Positions 22,763-33,486 of a stretch of 64,000 nt of DNA are shown here, piece by piece (position 1 is the first letter of the stretch; the number at the start of each line of letters is the position of its first letter). The notes under the pieces are model-generated. The model did not search any database and had not been told where the DNA came from. It was given only the letters and a program-made list of their open reading frames with translations. The DNA is from Amphimedon queenslandica (lineage: Eukaryota; Porifera; Demospongiae; Haplosclerida; Niphatidae), in NCBI RefSeq assembly GCF_000090795.2, contig NW_003546659.1, positions 5,814 through 69,813 on the forward strand. The letters are read 5' to 3'. A program made the translations under genes and the position numbers.

Positions 22763-23613
22763 TCAGTCGTGGTTCATGCACATCAGTGGGCTGAGACTGA
22801 GATACTGGTACCTAAGTATTGGAATAGAAACTGGAGGCAGCGAGGATGTTAAGGGTTCTTCTAGAAAGTCTCCGTCACCAACTGCCCCACCTACATCATC
22901 AGAGGGAGGAAGAGGATCATCAACATAATGAGATAATACTAAAAAAATTAATTCTTATGTACTTATAATTGGAACATATTTATTACAATGTACAGTATAA
23001 GAGTAAATGTTGACGGGGATTTTATATTGGCGGATTGACAGATTTATATAAAAATGCCAAAATAAAAACCGCAAGCAATAATTCCATTTATGTGTTAGAC
23101 CACACCCACATTAATTTTAGTTAGAAGCATGGTTAAAAGCCGCTAGCTAACATGGCTTTACTATATTTCCTTAAGCCAGTCTCTAAACCAGGTGATAAAG
23201 AACACAATCTTCCAGAAAGGCACCGTCTTTCTCTAATAATACATGTATGTTGTACATGAACCACACCATACCGGCTTAAGCAAAACCCCACCTAAGGGTG
23301 GGGATATAATTAATTGTTAAGAAATCACCAATATTAAATCCACCAATAAACTAGCCATCACAAAACTGTCAAAAAACTCCCATCAACAAATCCTCTAATA
23401 CGATATTAGGACATACATGTACAGTACAAAGTACAAACAAATAAAAATGCCAAAACACATTAAAAATATTTACACGTCATGTAAATGTGTGCCCTATGAA
23501 GGCTAAGTGAGTGATACACATGTACAAGTATAAATTTAAAATTTACCAGGAGGTACTGATGATGATGATGATGGAAAAGAATTAATTGGAAGGAGATCTG
23601 GAGAGGCCAACAG
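22763..23613 (-). pseudogene. Two 3'-terminal exons of an unidentified gene, present in both blocks
   Basis: Minus-strand exon 23613-23547 (LLASPDLLPINSFPSSSSSS, then VPP) has AG and GT at its borders. It joins in phase 1 to exon 22938-22763, which reads YVDDPLPPSDDVGGAVGDGD then FLEEPLTSS and ends in TGA. The composition (Ser/Pro-rich, acidic) would suit an activation domain. They could be the tail of the HSF-like fragment at 25.8-26.1 kb, but that is inference. In block III the matching exons lie near 31210-31155 and 30535-30390, where the last exon runs in a different frame after TSS. The rest of the gene between them and any promoter is missing or unrecognised. Confidence 0.45.
23009..23387. 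mobile_element. MITE-like element with imperfect terminal inverted repeats (block II)
   Basis: The left end GTTGACGGGGATTTT and the right end (reverse complement GTTGATGGGAGTTTTTTGAC) are inverted relatives; inner sequence about 380 bp is non-coding. The right arm also repeats the TTGGCGGATT-type motif of the left arm. No target duplication was settled. Another copy sits at 30614-30991 only because the whole block was duplicated. Confidence 0.5.
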
Positions 23614-23819
23614 CTATGAAAAATAAATATTAAAATTAATAAACTGATTGAATTGAGCATGCATAAAATTCTTTTAGTGGGCGGGAATAATAAAGGTCCT
23701 TCACAATCACTTAACACAAGAAAACTAAACATATGTGATATACATCAATGAGTATCAAAAAGTGAAAAAAATTGTGGGGCCATTAAAAAAATGGACTGTA
23801 GTCTTTGCTTTTTCCTTAC

Positions 23820-25290
23820 TTTTAAAATGGCTGTAACTCAAAAAATTTTTGTCGGAATGTTTCTACATGTACATAAGTTTGTATTAGAAAATGTAGATGC
23901 AATGAAAATCTGGGGTAATTTTGGAGCCTGTTTTTGTAAAAAAACCAAGGATAGCCTAGGATATTAATTTTTTGGTTTCTTAAAATTGCCATAATCCAAA
24001 TCCATAAAATAGAAGTTGGAATCAGCTCAAACTTTCTAAACAGCATAAAGACATTTATCAAAAAATGTAATGACAATTTGGGGTGATTTCGAAACCATTT
24101 TAAAAAACCCATGGGCTATAGCCTTGGGTATTTTTCAGAATTTTGGCATTTTCTTAATATGGCCGTAACCCAAAAAAATAAAGTCAAAATCAGCTCAAAC
24201 TTTCTACACAGCATAAGGACATCAATATGTATCAGAAAATGTAATAAAAATTTGGGGTGATTTCAGAGCCATTTTTCAGAAAAAACCATGGGCTACATGT
24301 ATATATAGCCTTGTGTATTTTTCAGATTTTGGTGTTTTATTAAAATGGCCGTAACTTAAAGAATTGAAGTCAGAATCACCTCAAACTTTCTACACAGCAT
24401 AAGGACATCAATATGTATCAGAAAATGTAATAAAAATTTAGGGCAATTTCGGAGCCATTTTTTGGAAAAAACCATGGGCTATTGCCTTGGGTATTTTTTA
24501 GATTTTGGTATTTTATTAAAATGGCCGTAACTCAAAAAATTGAAGTCGGAATCACTTCAAACTTTCTACACAGCATAAGGATATCAATATGTATCAGAAA
24601 ATGTAATAAAAATTTGGGGTGATTTCGGAGCCATTTTTTGGAAAAAACCATGAGCTATATATAGCCTTGTGTATTTTTTAGATTTTGGTGTTTTATTAAA
24701 ATGGCCGTAACTCAAAGAATTGAAGTTGGAATCAGCTCAAACTTTCTACACAGCATAAGGACATCAATATGTATTAGAAAATGTAATAAAAATTTGGGGT
24801 GATTTCGGAGCCATTTTTTGGACGAAAGTATGGGCTATAGCCTTGGGTGCTTTTTAGAATGTTGGCGTTTTCTTAAAATGGCCGTAACTGGAAAAATTGA
24901 AGTCAGAATCAGCTCAATCTTTCTACACAGCATAAGCACATCAATATGTATCAGAAAATGTAATAAAAATTTGGGGTGATTTTGGAGCCATTTTTCAGAA
25001 AAAAACCATGGGCTATAGCCTTGGGTATTCTTCAGATTTTTAGCATTTTCTTAAAATGGCCGTAACTCAAAAAATTGAAGTCGGAATCACCTCAAACTTT
25101 CTACACAGCATAAGGACATCAATATGTATCAGAAAATGTAATAAAAATTTGGGGCAATTTCGGAGCCATTTTTTGGAAAAACCATTGGCTATAGCCTTGG
25201 GTATTCTTCAGATTTTTGGCATTTTCTTAAAATGGCCGTAACTCAAAACATTGAAGCGGAATCACCTCAAACTTTCTACACAGCATATAT
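23820..25290. repeat. ~177-bp satellite array 1, about 8-9 monomers
   Basis: The word CTCAAACTTTCTACACAGCA (or a one- or two-base variant) recurs at about 24030, 24203, 24379, 24554, 24733, 24909, 25090 and 25263, a period of 173-181 bp. Each monomer also contains AAAATGGCCGTAACTCAAA, GTATCAGAAAATGTAATAAA and GGGGTGATTTCGGAGCCATT. The outer monomers on the left are the most diverged. No conserved reading frame runs through the array. Confidence 0.92.
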
Positions 25291-25367
25291 ACAACATACG
25301 TGTATGTAAATACATATGTGTATATTATGGTGATTCATGTAGTACAATTACAAGTACATGTACATAC

Positions 25368-25469
25368 CTTTTCACACTCGTTTAGTCTGTCTTGTGCTGC
25401 GTTGAAGTCATACTTAACAAAGAGACAGTCAATCAGTTCAGTGATTGGATCATTGTAAGAATATGTCTC
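25368..25469 (-). pseudogene. EIF3E: Isolated exon of translation initiation factor eIF3 subunit e (INT6)
   Basis: The 102-nt open exon, flanked by AG before GAGACATATTC and GTATGT after GAAAAG, reads ETYSYNDPITELIDCLF and then VKYDFNAAQDRLNECEK. Animal eIF3e has the very similar QESYTYKDPITEFVECLY and NFDFDGAQKKLRECE. No flanking eIF3e exon (for example the NDFFLVACLEDF segment) was seen on either side; the next DNA downstream is the satellite array. It is therefore probably a displaced gene fragment, unless the neighbouring exons lie across very large introns. Confidence 0.75.
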
Positions 25470-25816
25470 CTAATAATAATGGAACAATCACATGATAATC
25501 ACATGACAACGTAATAAATAAATAATGTATATAATAGCGTGTATACATGTACATGTATTTGTTCGAGGTGATCACTGTGCAATTGAATGACTATATTCTT
25601 TTATTGTCATTAAAATATAGGGAAGCTATGAATCCCCTTTGACTAATGCTGCGTGGGAACAAGGCATCCCTTGTCTCTACTCCAATCAGTCTTCTAAGTC
25701 CACTTTAACTCTATCATTTTTTATTTCTGATTTTTATTTGCTGTCATTGTTATCTTAATAACTATGCTCTAAAATACCACACAAAATTAAAATGGCATGC
25801 ATGTACATGTACTTAC

Positions 25817-26051
25817 ATTAAGCTGATGTACAAAACTTGCAAAGTTGTTGTGTTTGAAATACTTTGGAAAAATTTAGATCTATATACATTGTATTTTGAG
25901 AAACATGGCTCGTCTAGTACAAGGAAGGTCTTTCGACTCTAAAGGAGGTGACAATGAACACTAAAAAATATATGATGGTTATAATTAAAATCAAAGGAGC
26001 TACTTTTGAGGATGACCCACTACTCCCAGTGCTGCCATCAGAGCCTTCCAT
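25817..26051 (-). pseudogene. Heat-shock transcription factor (HSF) DNA-binding-domain fragment
   Basis: On the minus strand 25867-25817 reads PKYFKHNNFASFVHQLN and ends in a GTAAGT donor. This is the recognition-helix signature of HSF (PKYFKHNN.SSFVRQLN). A GAT-CTA (Asp-Leu) pair just upstream fits the usual DLFPK, but four extra bases put it out of frame, and a TAA interrupts the direct upstream frame. An ATG at 26051 opens MEGSDGSTGSSGSSSKVAP, like an HSF N-terminus leading to the APFL motif. The remaining DNA-binding-domain residues between are missing. It reads as a decayed or deleted HSF copy. Confidence 0.65.
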
Positions 26052-26124
26052 TTTGAGAAGAGAAGCAAGAGAAGGGAGACAATCACTGAATCAGGCTCGC
26101 TCGCAATCAGTACTCATTTTAAAT

Positions 26125-26161
26125 GTAGGCGTGGTAATTAGTGTTTTAATACCACGCCTAC
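26125..26161. repeat. Short inverted repeat
   Basis: GTAGGCGTGGTA and its exact reverse complement TACCACGCCTAC flank a 13-nt loop. It may be a terminal remnant of a small transposon or a hairpin; no function can be assigned. Confidence 0.7.
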
Positions 26162-26165
26162 TTTT

Positions 26166-26857
26166 ATTGAAAAAATTTGCAGTGCTTGACTGCTTGCTCA
26201 TCATACATAGATAACAGTTACTGTGTGTAGTACCATAATGATTACATGATGGTTTATAGTACTATTCTCAAATCTCAATGTATGGAGTTGGATACATCTA
26301 CTGTAATAATCCTTATTGCATAAAAAGAGCTTTAATGATGAAACAAAAAATTGTTGAGATATTCTTTGACAGCAGTTTTATGATAACACTGAACAAAGCA
26401 ATGTGTTACTAAAAAATAGAACAGTTTACAACAGTAAAATGTTATATGCGTTAATATACACTGTATTACCATTACACTGCTTCTAACACATTGATAATAT
26501 AATAATGGTATGTTTCTTGATTGGCACTAATTACTGTATGGTCAAAATGTTTGCATTCTTCAACACTACTTCCATCTAAAGTGTATTCATGCCAGCAGCA
26601 CTATAGTAATACATCTTAACATGATTTTTCTTTTTAAAGAGTTGCCAGCTCGTGCTGTAAACTGTCTCTTAGTTGATTTTATCATTTTACAACAAGTATA
26701 TTTATGTTCTTTACGTGACAAAATAAATTATAAAATTAATGGTCACGATAAAATAACAATTGTCTCTACTAAGAAATGCCTGATGATGTACAAAAACAAA
26801 ACAAAATAAAATAAACTGAATGTTATCAATTGCAATTGTTACAAGAAGTTGGTACAT
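26166..26857. other. Intergenic DNA downstream of the NIDO gene
   Basis: AT-rich with no domain-bearing ORF. The 62-codon ORF at 26621-26809 has no recognisable feature. It contains the 3' flank of the minus-strand NIDO gene. Confidence 0.5.
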
Positions 26858-27947
26858 CTAGACCATATTCCTTATAGCCTTGCATGTCTTTTCAGGGAGT
26901 TTGGCTTTACACATAGCAAGGCAGTTAGGTGGATCTAAAAGATGCACAAGCTATGCAACAGTTGATACATATAATCATACCTGGTGGTGGATCAGTGAGT
27001 GAAAGTATATATGTCCCTGGTATGTTACTATTGAGCATCATGCTAGGAGCATTTGTGACAGTAGTATTAAATGGAAAGATAGAAGGATCAGATTCTACAT
27101 AATTGCCATTAATCAGTGAAGCTATTCCAGTATCAGCTGCTGTAATGTGTACATCAACATATAGAAAAATGCCAAATGTAAGATGTCCATTAGTGACAAT
27201 TACTGTCTGAAAATTACTGCCCTAAAATAAATAAAGTGATTAGAGTGTAGCTAGCTATGATTAACAGTATATCATGTATTAAATAATTATACTAACTGGG
27301 TTTGAGTGATATTTTAGATAATCTATCCAAGTTGCTATTATTAATTGTGTAGGAGGTGATGTACTGCAGAAAGTATTAGGGAATGCTTCATTAATCTGAC
27401 CCATTGCTCTCTTGATCAATGCTGGGTCATTAGTAGTCCTACCAAATACTTTAGTTTCGCCAAAATTACCTGAAGCGAAGAGTAAAAATAAAAAGATGCT
27501 ATCTGCATTATTCTGAATTTGCAGGTACCCATTGCTTCTAGCCTATAGACAGTATATAGTGAATATAATAAACTGAAAAATGTTACTAATAAAATAAAGA
27601 GATAATGATTTAATAGTGTATAATCGCACTACATTACAAACTAAAGCACTAATGGTGTGTGCATGTGTGTGTGTGTGTGCAGCTACTAACTTGATATATT
27701 GTTGCTGTAATTCCAGCTGGACCAAGTATAACCAAATTATCAATTGGAGCCAGTAATGGTGCTGCGGGGAGGCTGTCTACAGTCATCATGTTGTCCCCAT
27801 GTTCTGTGCCATAAAGATAGAAATCAGTGAGTGATAGTCCATTTGGAGTATAACATGTACTCAGTATAACCTGTAAAGATAGTACCATACACTATCATAT
27901 ATATTGTATCTTACTAGTATAATTACTGTCAACAATCCTGATCCCAT
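26858..27947 (-). CDS. Small secreted NIDO-domain protein
   Basis: Five exons on the minus strand (27947-27915, 27870-27691, 27542-27297, 27221-26981, 26934-26858) join in phase to 258 residues with a TAG stop. The start ATG follows a TATA box by about 60 nt and opens a signal peptide (MGSGLLTVIILVILSTCYTP). The body fits the extracellular NIDO domain: NGYLQIQNNADSIFLF, VFGRTTNDPALIKRAMGQIN, CSTSPPTQLIIATWIDYL and FQTVIVTNGHLTFGIFLYVD. NIDO normally occurs in nidogen, mucin-4 or alpha-tectorin beside EGF, AMOP or VWD domains. Here it stands alone with a short Cys-containing tail (NCLAMCKAKLPEKTCKAI). A secreted matrix or mucus role is likely. Two broken, inverted relatives lie at 15.2 and 16.1 kb. 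Confidence 0.8.
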
Positions 27948-27999
27948 TTTACTGGTTTTAGTTATTTCTCTAATACGATGAATTCAGCTCTTATTATCT

Positions 28000-28180
28000 A
28001 CCGTCACACTTTTATATCATCATAGAAGCCACAAGGTATGTAATATGCAGAAACCAGTGAAGGGCCTTTGATGTGTAGACTTGCCATAGCTCCAGTTACA
28101 ATACTGTATGCATGTTCACTAATTGCAGCCACCACTCCTTACCACTCCTTATCATTCCTAAGTAAGGTTTATTTACTGAT
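28000..28180 (-). promoter_or_regulatory. TATA-type promoter block of the NIDO gene
   Basis: Reading on the minus strand, TATAAAA lies at 28016-28010, about 63 nt before the ATG at 27947. It is preceded by GTGGCTTCTATGATGA, the ACATCAAAGGCCCTTCACTG unit and ACTTAGGAATGATAAGGAGT. The same order recurs before both pseudogene copies (TATA near 15108 and 16023). This conservation beside decaying coding sequence marks it as the family's shared 5' flank. Confidence 0.65.
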
Positions 28181-28189
28181 GTTTCTACC

Positions 28190-29404
28190 ACACCTGATGC
28201 TCGTTTGTACTTGACCAATCAAATTGTGTAGTATATTGTCATTCTTCACCACCCTTTATTATGCAATGACAACAATTGACTCAAATATCCAATATACTTG
28301 TAAATATACCTCTTTTTGAATGATTGCTGTCCAAAAAAATGTTTCAAAAATAAAGTTTTTCAGCCCAACCCACACCTCCAGGATGGCAGGGGGAGAAAAA
28401 TTTTGGTCCAAAGCAGAATAGGACCATCTAAGGACCTTTTTAGGACTGGATAAGTAGACTCATTATAGCTCAAGGTACATTATACCCTGTCTATAGTGTC
28501 TACAATACATGGTCTTGGTTCAAATTTTGTGAAAATTGCTAGCTGGGAAGGAACTATTTATTTGTACATTTTCTGAGACATGTTCTAGAAAGTTTGAGCT
28601 GATTCTAATCAAAAAGTGCATTTTTACAAATTTCAAGGTTGTTACAAAAATCTGGCCAACTACCCTGTACTATCAACTAGCTATAGTTCTGTTAAAGGAC
28701 TAGGAGATAAATCTTTTTTTAATTACAGTGTCTAGCAGTGCAGTTAGTATTGATAAATCCAAAACTTTTCCGTGCTATGAAATAAGATGTCTCAGAGAGA
28801 AATCTTAAATTTTCTCACACAAATTTTATTATTATACTGCATTAAAATATTGACAGTATGAGAGCAGCTAATCATTTAACTGCAGATTCTTACTCATTAG
28901 TCGTTCTATAATTATAGCTACAAGAAGCCAATTAACACTCAACAATTATTATATACTCATTACAGTACACGAGGTGGTGTGCATTCTTGTGATGCACACA
29001 AATACACAAATAACATAATATTTTGCTAAACTATTTTATACGTGGTTACCACAGTCTAATATGTGTGTGAATACAGTCGCTGCATTAATGCATTGTACTT
29101 GTCATTAATTTAGGGAAATGCTGATGACATATCATGTATTTAGTGTACTAAGGACATCAATATAAATCTTAAAATGTAACAAAAATTGGAGGTGACTTTG
29201 GAGCCTTTTTTAAAAAATATGGCTGCTTTATGAGCTAAAGTCACTTTTGCTTAATTTCAGAGCAATTTCAAAAATTCACAAAAAATCTAAATTTGATCAA
29301 AATTATCTCAAACTTTCTACACAACATAAGTACATGTATATGCATAAAAAATTTATTAAAATTTAGAATTCACTCCCTATCAATTTTGATAAAATTTGGC
29401 CAAA
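28190..29404. other. Intergenic DNA with single satellite-related monomers
   Basis: No gene recognised. Diverged relatives of the ~177-bp monomer lie at about 28500-28670 (AGAAAGTTTGAGCTGATTCT, plus orientation as in the 58 kb array) and at about 29150-29400 (CTCAAACTTTCTACACAACA, orientation of the 24 kb array). Confidence 0.6.
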
Positions 29405-30613
29405 GTCATATAACATTTGAGGTAGGAGGTTCAGCGAGACAGAATATTTTTTAAAATTAGAACTAGAGCAAATATATTAATTTCATTAAGCTACACAGGT
29501 ATGTGTGCTATACACTCCAATCCATTGATGTTTGCATTATTTCCACAATTATACATTAGTAAGGAAGTTAAATTAGTGGAGGCAGCTGGTATGATACATA
29601 ATTTACGTGATATTATCAAGTAAAGCAGATTTGATAAACATTTACAATAAATATAGACATACATGTAAGATAGGCAGCATATGAAAATTTCCATCACCTA
29701 AAATTTCCATTCTGTATTTTGTACCCATTGAAAATAACCCAATTTATGGTATATCACTTTTTAGAAGCACATGCTCAAAATTGTAGGTCACTACACCTGT
29801 CACTGTTGTATCCATAGTAAACCATGTGGCAGTGATGGTAAGAATGATGTATCCTTAATCAAACCATATGCACATACTGCTTTGATTTGATGCCAGTATC
29901 TTACCATTATACTGTAGCAGTTTCATCATAGTATCTATCCATGATCATACTTAGTCATCGTTGGCCTTACCCAGCTTTTTAAATAATTATTGTTCTTACA
30001 AAATAGGAATGTCACACACTGACTTCATCAAGTTTAGATGTAAGTTTATACAAGTACACAGTCACGTAATAATAACTTTACACACACACACACACAGTCT
30101 CACTCCAGTAGTTAAATCACAAACATTGTTTCATAATCACAAATCAAAGAAAAGAAATACATGCACATGTGTAGTTAATGCAATTGGACCATGTAGAGTG
30201 CAATAAAAGTTGTTCATGTACTTCAATTAGTAGGAGTGGATCAAAGCTTATTTGATTAGAAACTTGTGACTTCGAAGTCTCAATCTGTTCATGTTATTTC
30301 AAATAGAACACTGGAAGAAAGTCATAATGGGTAATCTAGCATAATTTAGAAATACTTTTCTGGGTTTGTTTTCAGTCATGGTTCATGCACATCAATGGGC
30401 TGAGACTGAGTTACTGGTACCAAAGTATTGGAATAGGAACTGAGACGGCGAAGATGTCAAGGGTTCTTCTAGAAAGTCTCCATCACCAACTGTCATACCA
30501 ACATCATCAGAGGGAGGAAGAGGATCATCAACATAAGATAATACTAAAAAAATTATTTCTTATGTACTTATTATTAGAGCATATTTATTACAATGTACAG
30601 TATAAGATAAAAT

Positions 30614-30991
30614 GTTGACGGGGATTTTACAGTATATTGGCGGATTGACAGATTTATATAAAAATGACAAAATAAAAACCGCAAGCAATAATTCCATTTA
30701 TGTGTGTGACCACACCCACATTAATTTTAGTTAAAAGCACGGTTAAAAGCCGCTAGCTAACATGGCTTTACTATGTTTCCTTAAGCCAGTCTCTAAACCA
30801 GGTGATAAAGAACACAATCTTCCAGAAAGGCACCGTCTTTCTCTAATAATATGTTGTACATGAACCACACCATACCGGCTTAAGCAAAACCCCACCTAAG
30901 GGTGGGGATACAATTAATTGTTAAGAAATCACCAATATTAAATCCACCAATAAGCTAGCCATCACAAAACTGTCAAAAAACTACCGTCAAC
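30614..30991. mobile_element. MITE-like element (block III copy)
   Basis: Same element as 23009-23387, with ends GTTGACGGGGATTTTAC and the inverted GTTGACGGTAGTTTTTTGAC. It was carried along in the block duplication. Confidence 0.5.
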
Positions 30992-31439
30992 AAACCCTCT
31001 TATACGGTATTAGGACATACATGTACAGTACAAAGTACAAACAAATAAAAATGCCAAAACACATTAAACATGTTTACACGTCATGTAAATGGTGTGCCCT
31101 ATGAAGGCTACATGTAAGTGAGTGATACACATGTACAAGTATAAATTTAAAATTTACCAGGAGGTACTGAATGATGATGATGGAAAAGAATTAATTGGAA
31201 GGAGAAAGGCCAACAGCTATGAAAAATAAATATTAAAATTAATAAACTGATTGAACTGAGCATGCATAAAATTCTTTTAGTGGGCGGGAATAATAAAGGT
31301 CCTTCACAATCACTTAACATAAGAAAACTAAACATACATGTATGTGATATACAAAAAAATGAAAAAATGAAAATGATATCAAAAAAATGAAAAAATTATG
31401 GGGCCATTAAAAAAATGGACTGTAGTCTTTGCTTTTTCC

Positions 31440-32640
31440 TTACTTTTAAAATGGCTGTAACTCAAAAAATTTTTGTCGGAATGTTTCTACATGTACATAA
31501 CATAAGTACATGTACATAAGTTTGTATTAGAAAATGTAGATGTAATAAAAATTTGGAGTAATTTTAGAGTCTGTTTTTGTAAAAAAAAACCAAAGGCTAT
31601 AGCCTAGGATATTAATTTTTTGGTTTTTTAAAATTGCCATAATCCAAATTTCAAAAAATAGAAGTTGGAATCAGCTCAAACTTTCTAAAGATATGAATCA
31701 GAAAATGTAATAACAATTTAGGGTGATTTCTAAACCATTTTTTTGAAAAAAAAAACAATGAGCTATAGCCTTGGGTATTTTTCAGAATTTTGGCGTTTAC
31801 TTAAAATGGCTGTAACTCAAAATATTAAAGTTGGAATCAGCTCAAACTTTCTACACAGCATAAGGACATCAATATGCATTAGAAAATATAATAAAAATTT
31901 GGGGTGATTTCAATACCATTAAAAAAAAAAACTATGGGCTATAGCCTTTGGTATTTTTCAGAATCTTGGCATTTTCTTAAAACGGCTGTAGCTCAAAAAA
32001 TTAAAGTCGGAATTAGCTCAAACTTTCTACACTGCATAAGGGGACATTAATATGCATCAGAAAATGTAATAAAAATTTAAAGTGATTTTGGAGCCATTTT
32101 TTGAAAAAACCATGGGTTTGGTATTTTTCAGAATCTTGACGTTTTCTTAAAACGGCTGTAACTCAAAAAATTAAAGTCGGAATTAGCTCAAACTTTCTAC
32201 ACTGCATAAGGGGACATTAATATGCATCAGAAAATGTAATAAAAATTTAAAGTGATTTTAAAGCCAGTTTTTGAAAAAAAACCATTGGCTATAGGGTACT
32301 TTTCAGAATCTTGGCGTTTCCTTAAAATGGCTGTAACTAAAAAAAAATTAAAGTCGGAATCAGTTCAAACTTTCTACACAGCATAAGGACATCAAATGCA
32401 TCAGAAAATGTAATAAAAATTTGGGGTGATTCTGGAGACATTTTTTGAAAAAAACCATGGGCTATTATAGCCTTGAGTATTTTCAGAATCTTGGTGTAAA
32501 ATGGCAGTAATTCAAAAAATTAAAGTCGGAATCAGCTCAAACTTTCTACACAGCATAAAGACATTTATATGTATGATAAAAATTTGAGGTGATTTCACAG
32601 CCATTTTTCCTAAAAATCTATAGATTATAATACAGGGTAT
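31440..32640. repeat. ~175-bp satellite array 2, about 7 monomers
   Basis: CTCAAACTTTCTACAC-type words occur at about 31674, 31838, 32012, 32184, 32362 and 32531. The monomers at 32012 and 32184 share private variants (CACTGCATAAGGGGACATTA, AAAATTTAAAGTGATTTT) absent from the other copies here and from array 1. This shows local duplication of a 172-bp unit after the block was copied. Confidence 0.9.
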
Positions 32641-33220
32641 ATACATGTACATATGTGTATACCATGTACTATGAATGAAAAAAGTCTAGTGATAATTTAT
32701 GTAATCCATCATATCTAACCTTTTTTTAGTTGTTAATGGTATTGTTCTTTTATACAATAAATGTACCATAAAATGAATGATCTATTAAATAAAAGGGGGA
32801 GTCAGTTTATAAAATAGGTGTGGTTAAAGCCACACCTTGGTTAGTAGTTTGTGCTGGTGCTTTTAATAGCAGTCTCTTGTTTTAAATGGAGGTTCTCTCT
32901 ATAATAATCAATATCTAAGTAGTAATAACTTCTCCCTCTCTCTCTTTACAGTACACGCACCTCTTCAATTCATTCATCATTCCTTCAATACTAGTCTGAT
33001 TCCCTTTAACAGAATGATTATTGAGGCTAGAGTATTCCCAGTAAAAGTTTGAATCAAAACTCAACAATGTCCCCACTGAGCACTTTGATCTGGTTCTCAT
33101 AATTATAAGCCACACCCACCACAATGACCACATAAACATTGTCTTACCAAAAGCTGAGAAGAGAGAGAGAGAAAATCGAGGAGAAAACAAAATAAATCTC
33201 CTCGACTCGTGTGAATTATG

Positions 33221-33388
33221 TCAGCGTAATCTTCTTTGGTCACTTCCTAGATTAAACTCTCTGGTACTTCTTCTCTTCTTTTCTTTGTTGCTTGTTCTCA
33301 CTGGAGTGTCTCCTGCTTGTGAAGGACCTTCAAAAGAAGAAGAGAAAGGTCACTTTGTGTCACTTTTGTGCTTACTTTCTGCCGCCAT
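33221..33388 (-). CDS. Possible small two-exon gene divergent from the Death-domain gene
   Basis: On the minus strand ATGGCGGCAGAAA (33388-33376) is followed by a good donor GTAAGC. An acceptor (TTTTGAAG) leads to a second exon, 33327-33221. The joined frame gives 39 residues (MAAESPSQAGDTPVRTSNKE and a basic remainder) before TGA. A stronger donor GTGAGA inside the second exon would instead lead to further exons that I could not place. The ATG lies 98 bp from the ATG of the plus-strand Death-domain gene, so a shared bidirectional promoter is plausible. I do not recognise the product. Confidence 0.3.
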
Positions 33389-33486
33389 CTTTGAGGAATG
33401 CAATTAGTGAATGAGCCAGGCTCAACCAGCCCTTATTCAGCCCCACCCCCTACTACCCTAACCTTTCTGCAAGCTAAAAGTAAACA
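33389..33486. promoter_or_regulatory. Candidate bidirectional promoter
   Basis: Only 97 bp separate two divergent ATG codons, each in a credible first exon with a donor. The interval is more GC-rich than most neighbours (CAGCCCCACCCCCTACTACC). No TATA box is seen. Confidence 0.4.

Larger units (their letters stand above)
21377..25290. repeat. Block II of the segmental duplication
   Basis: This direct repeat matches 29405-32640. It runs in the same order through a 500-bp unit, a CA microsatellite, two small minus-strand exons, a MITE-like element and a ~177-bp satellite array. The offset between copies is about 7.7-8.0 kb. Block II has about 300 bp near 22120-22440 that block III lacks. The two copies are very similar over long stretches (for example 22990-23380 against 30605-30990), so the duplication is fairly recent. 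Confidence 0.85.
29405..32640. repeat. Block III of the segmental duplication
   Basis: Direct copy of 21377-25290 with the same order of parts. It lacks the ~300 bp seen at 22120-22440. Its small exon near 30390-30535 differs by an indel that shifts the frame, and its satellite array has been remodelled separately. Confidence 0.85.

Noticed and set aside
25056-25241. ORFs within the satellite arrays
   Set aside because: Open frames are not kept between monomers and reflect base composition only.
23820-25290. CRISPR array
   Set aside because: The repeats are whole ~177-bp monomers in direct head-to-tail order with no unique spacers, in a eukaryotic context.
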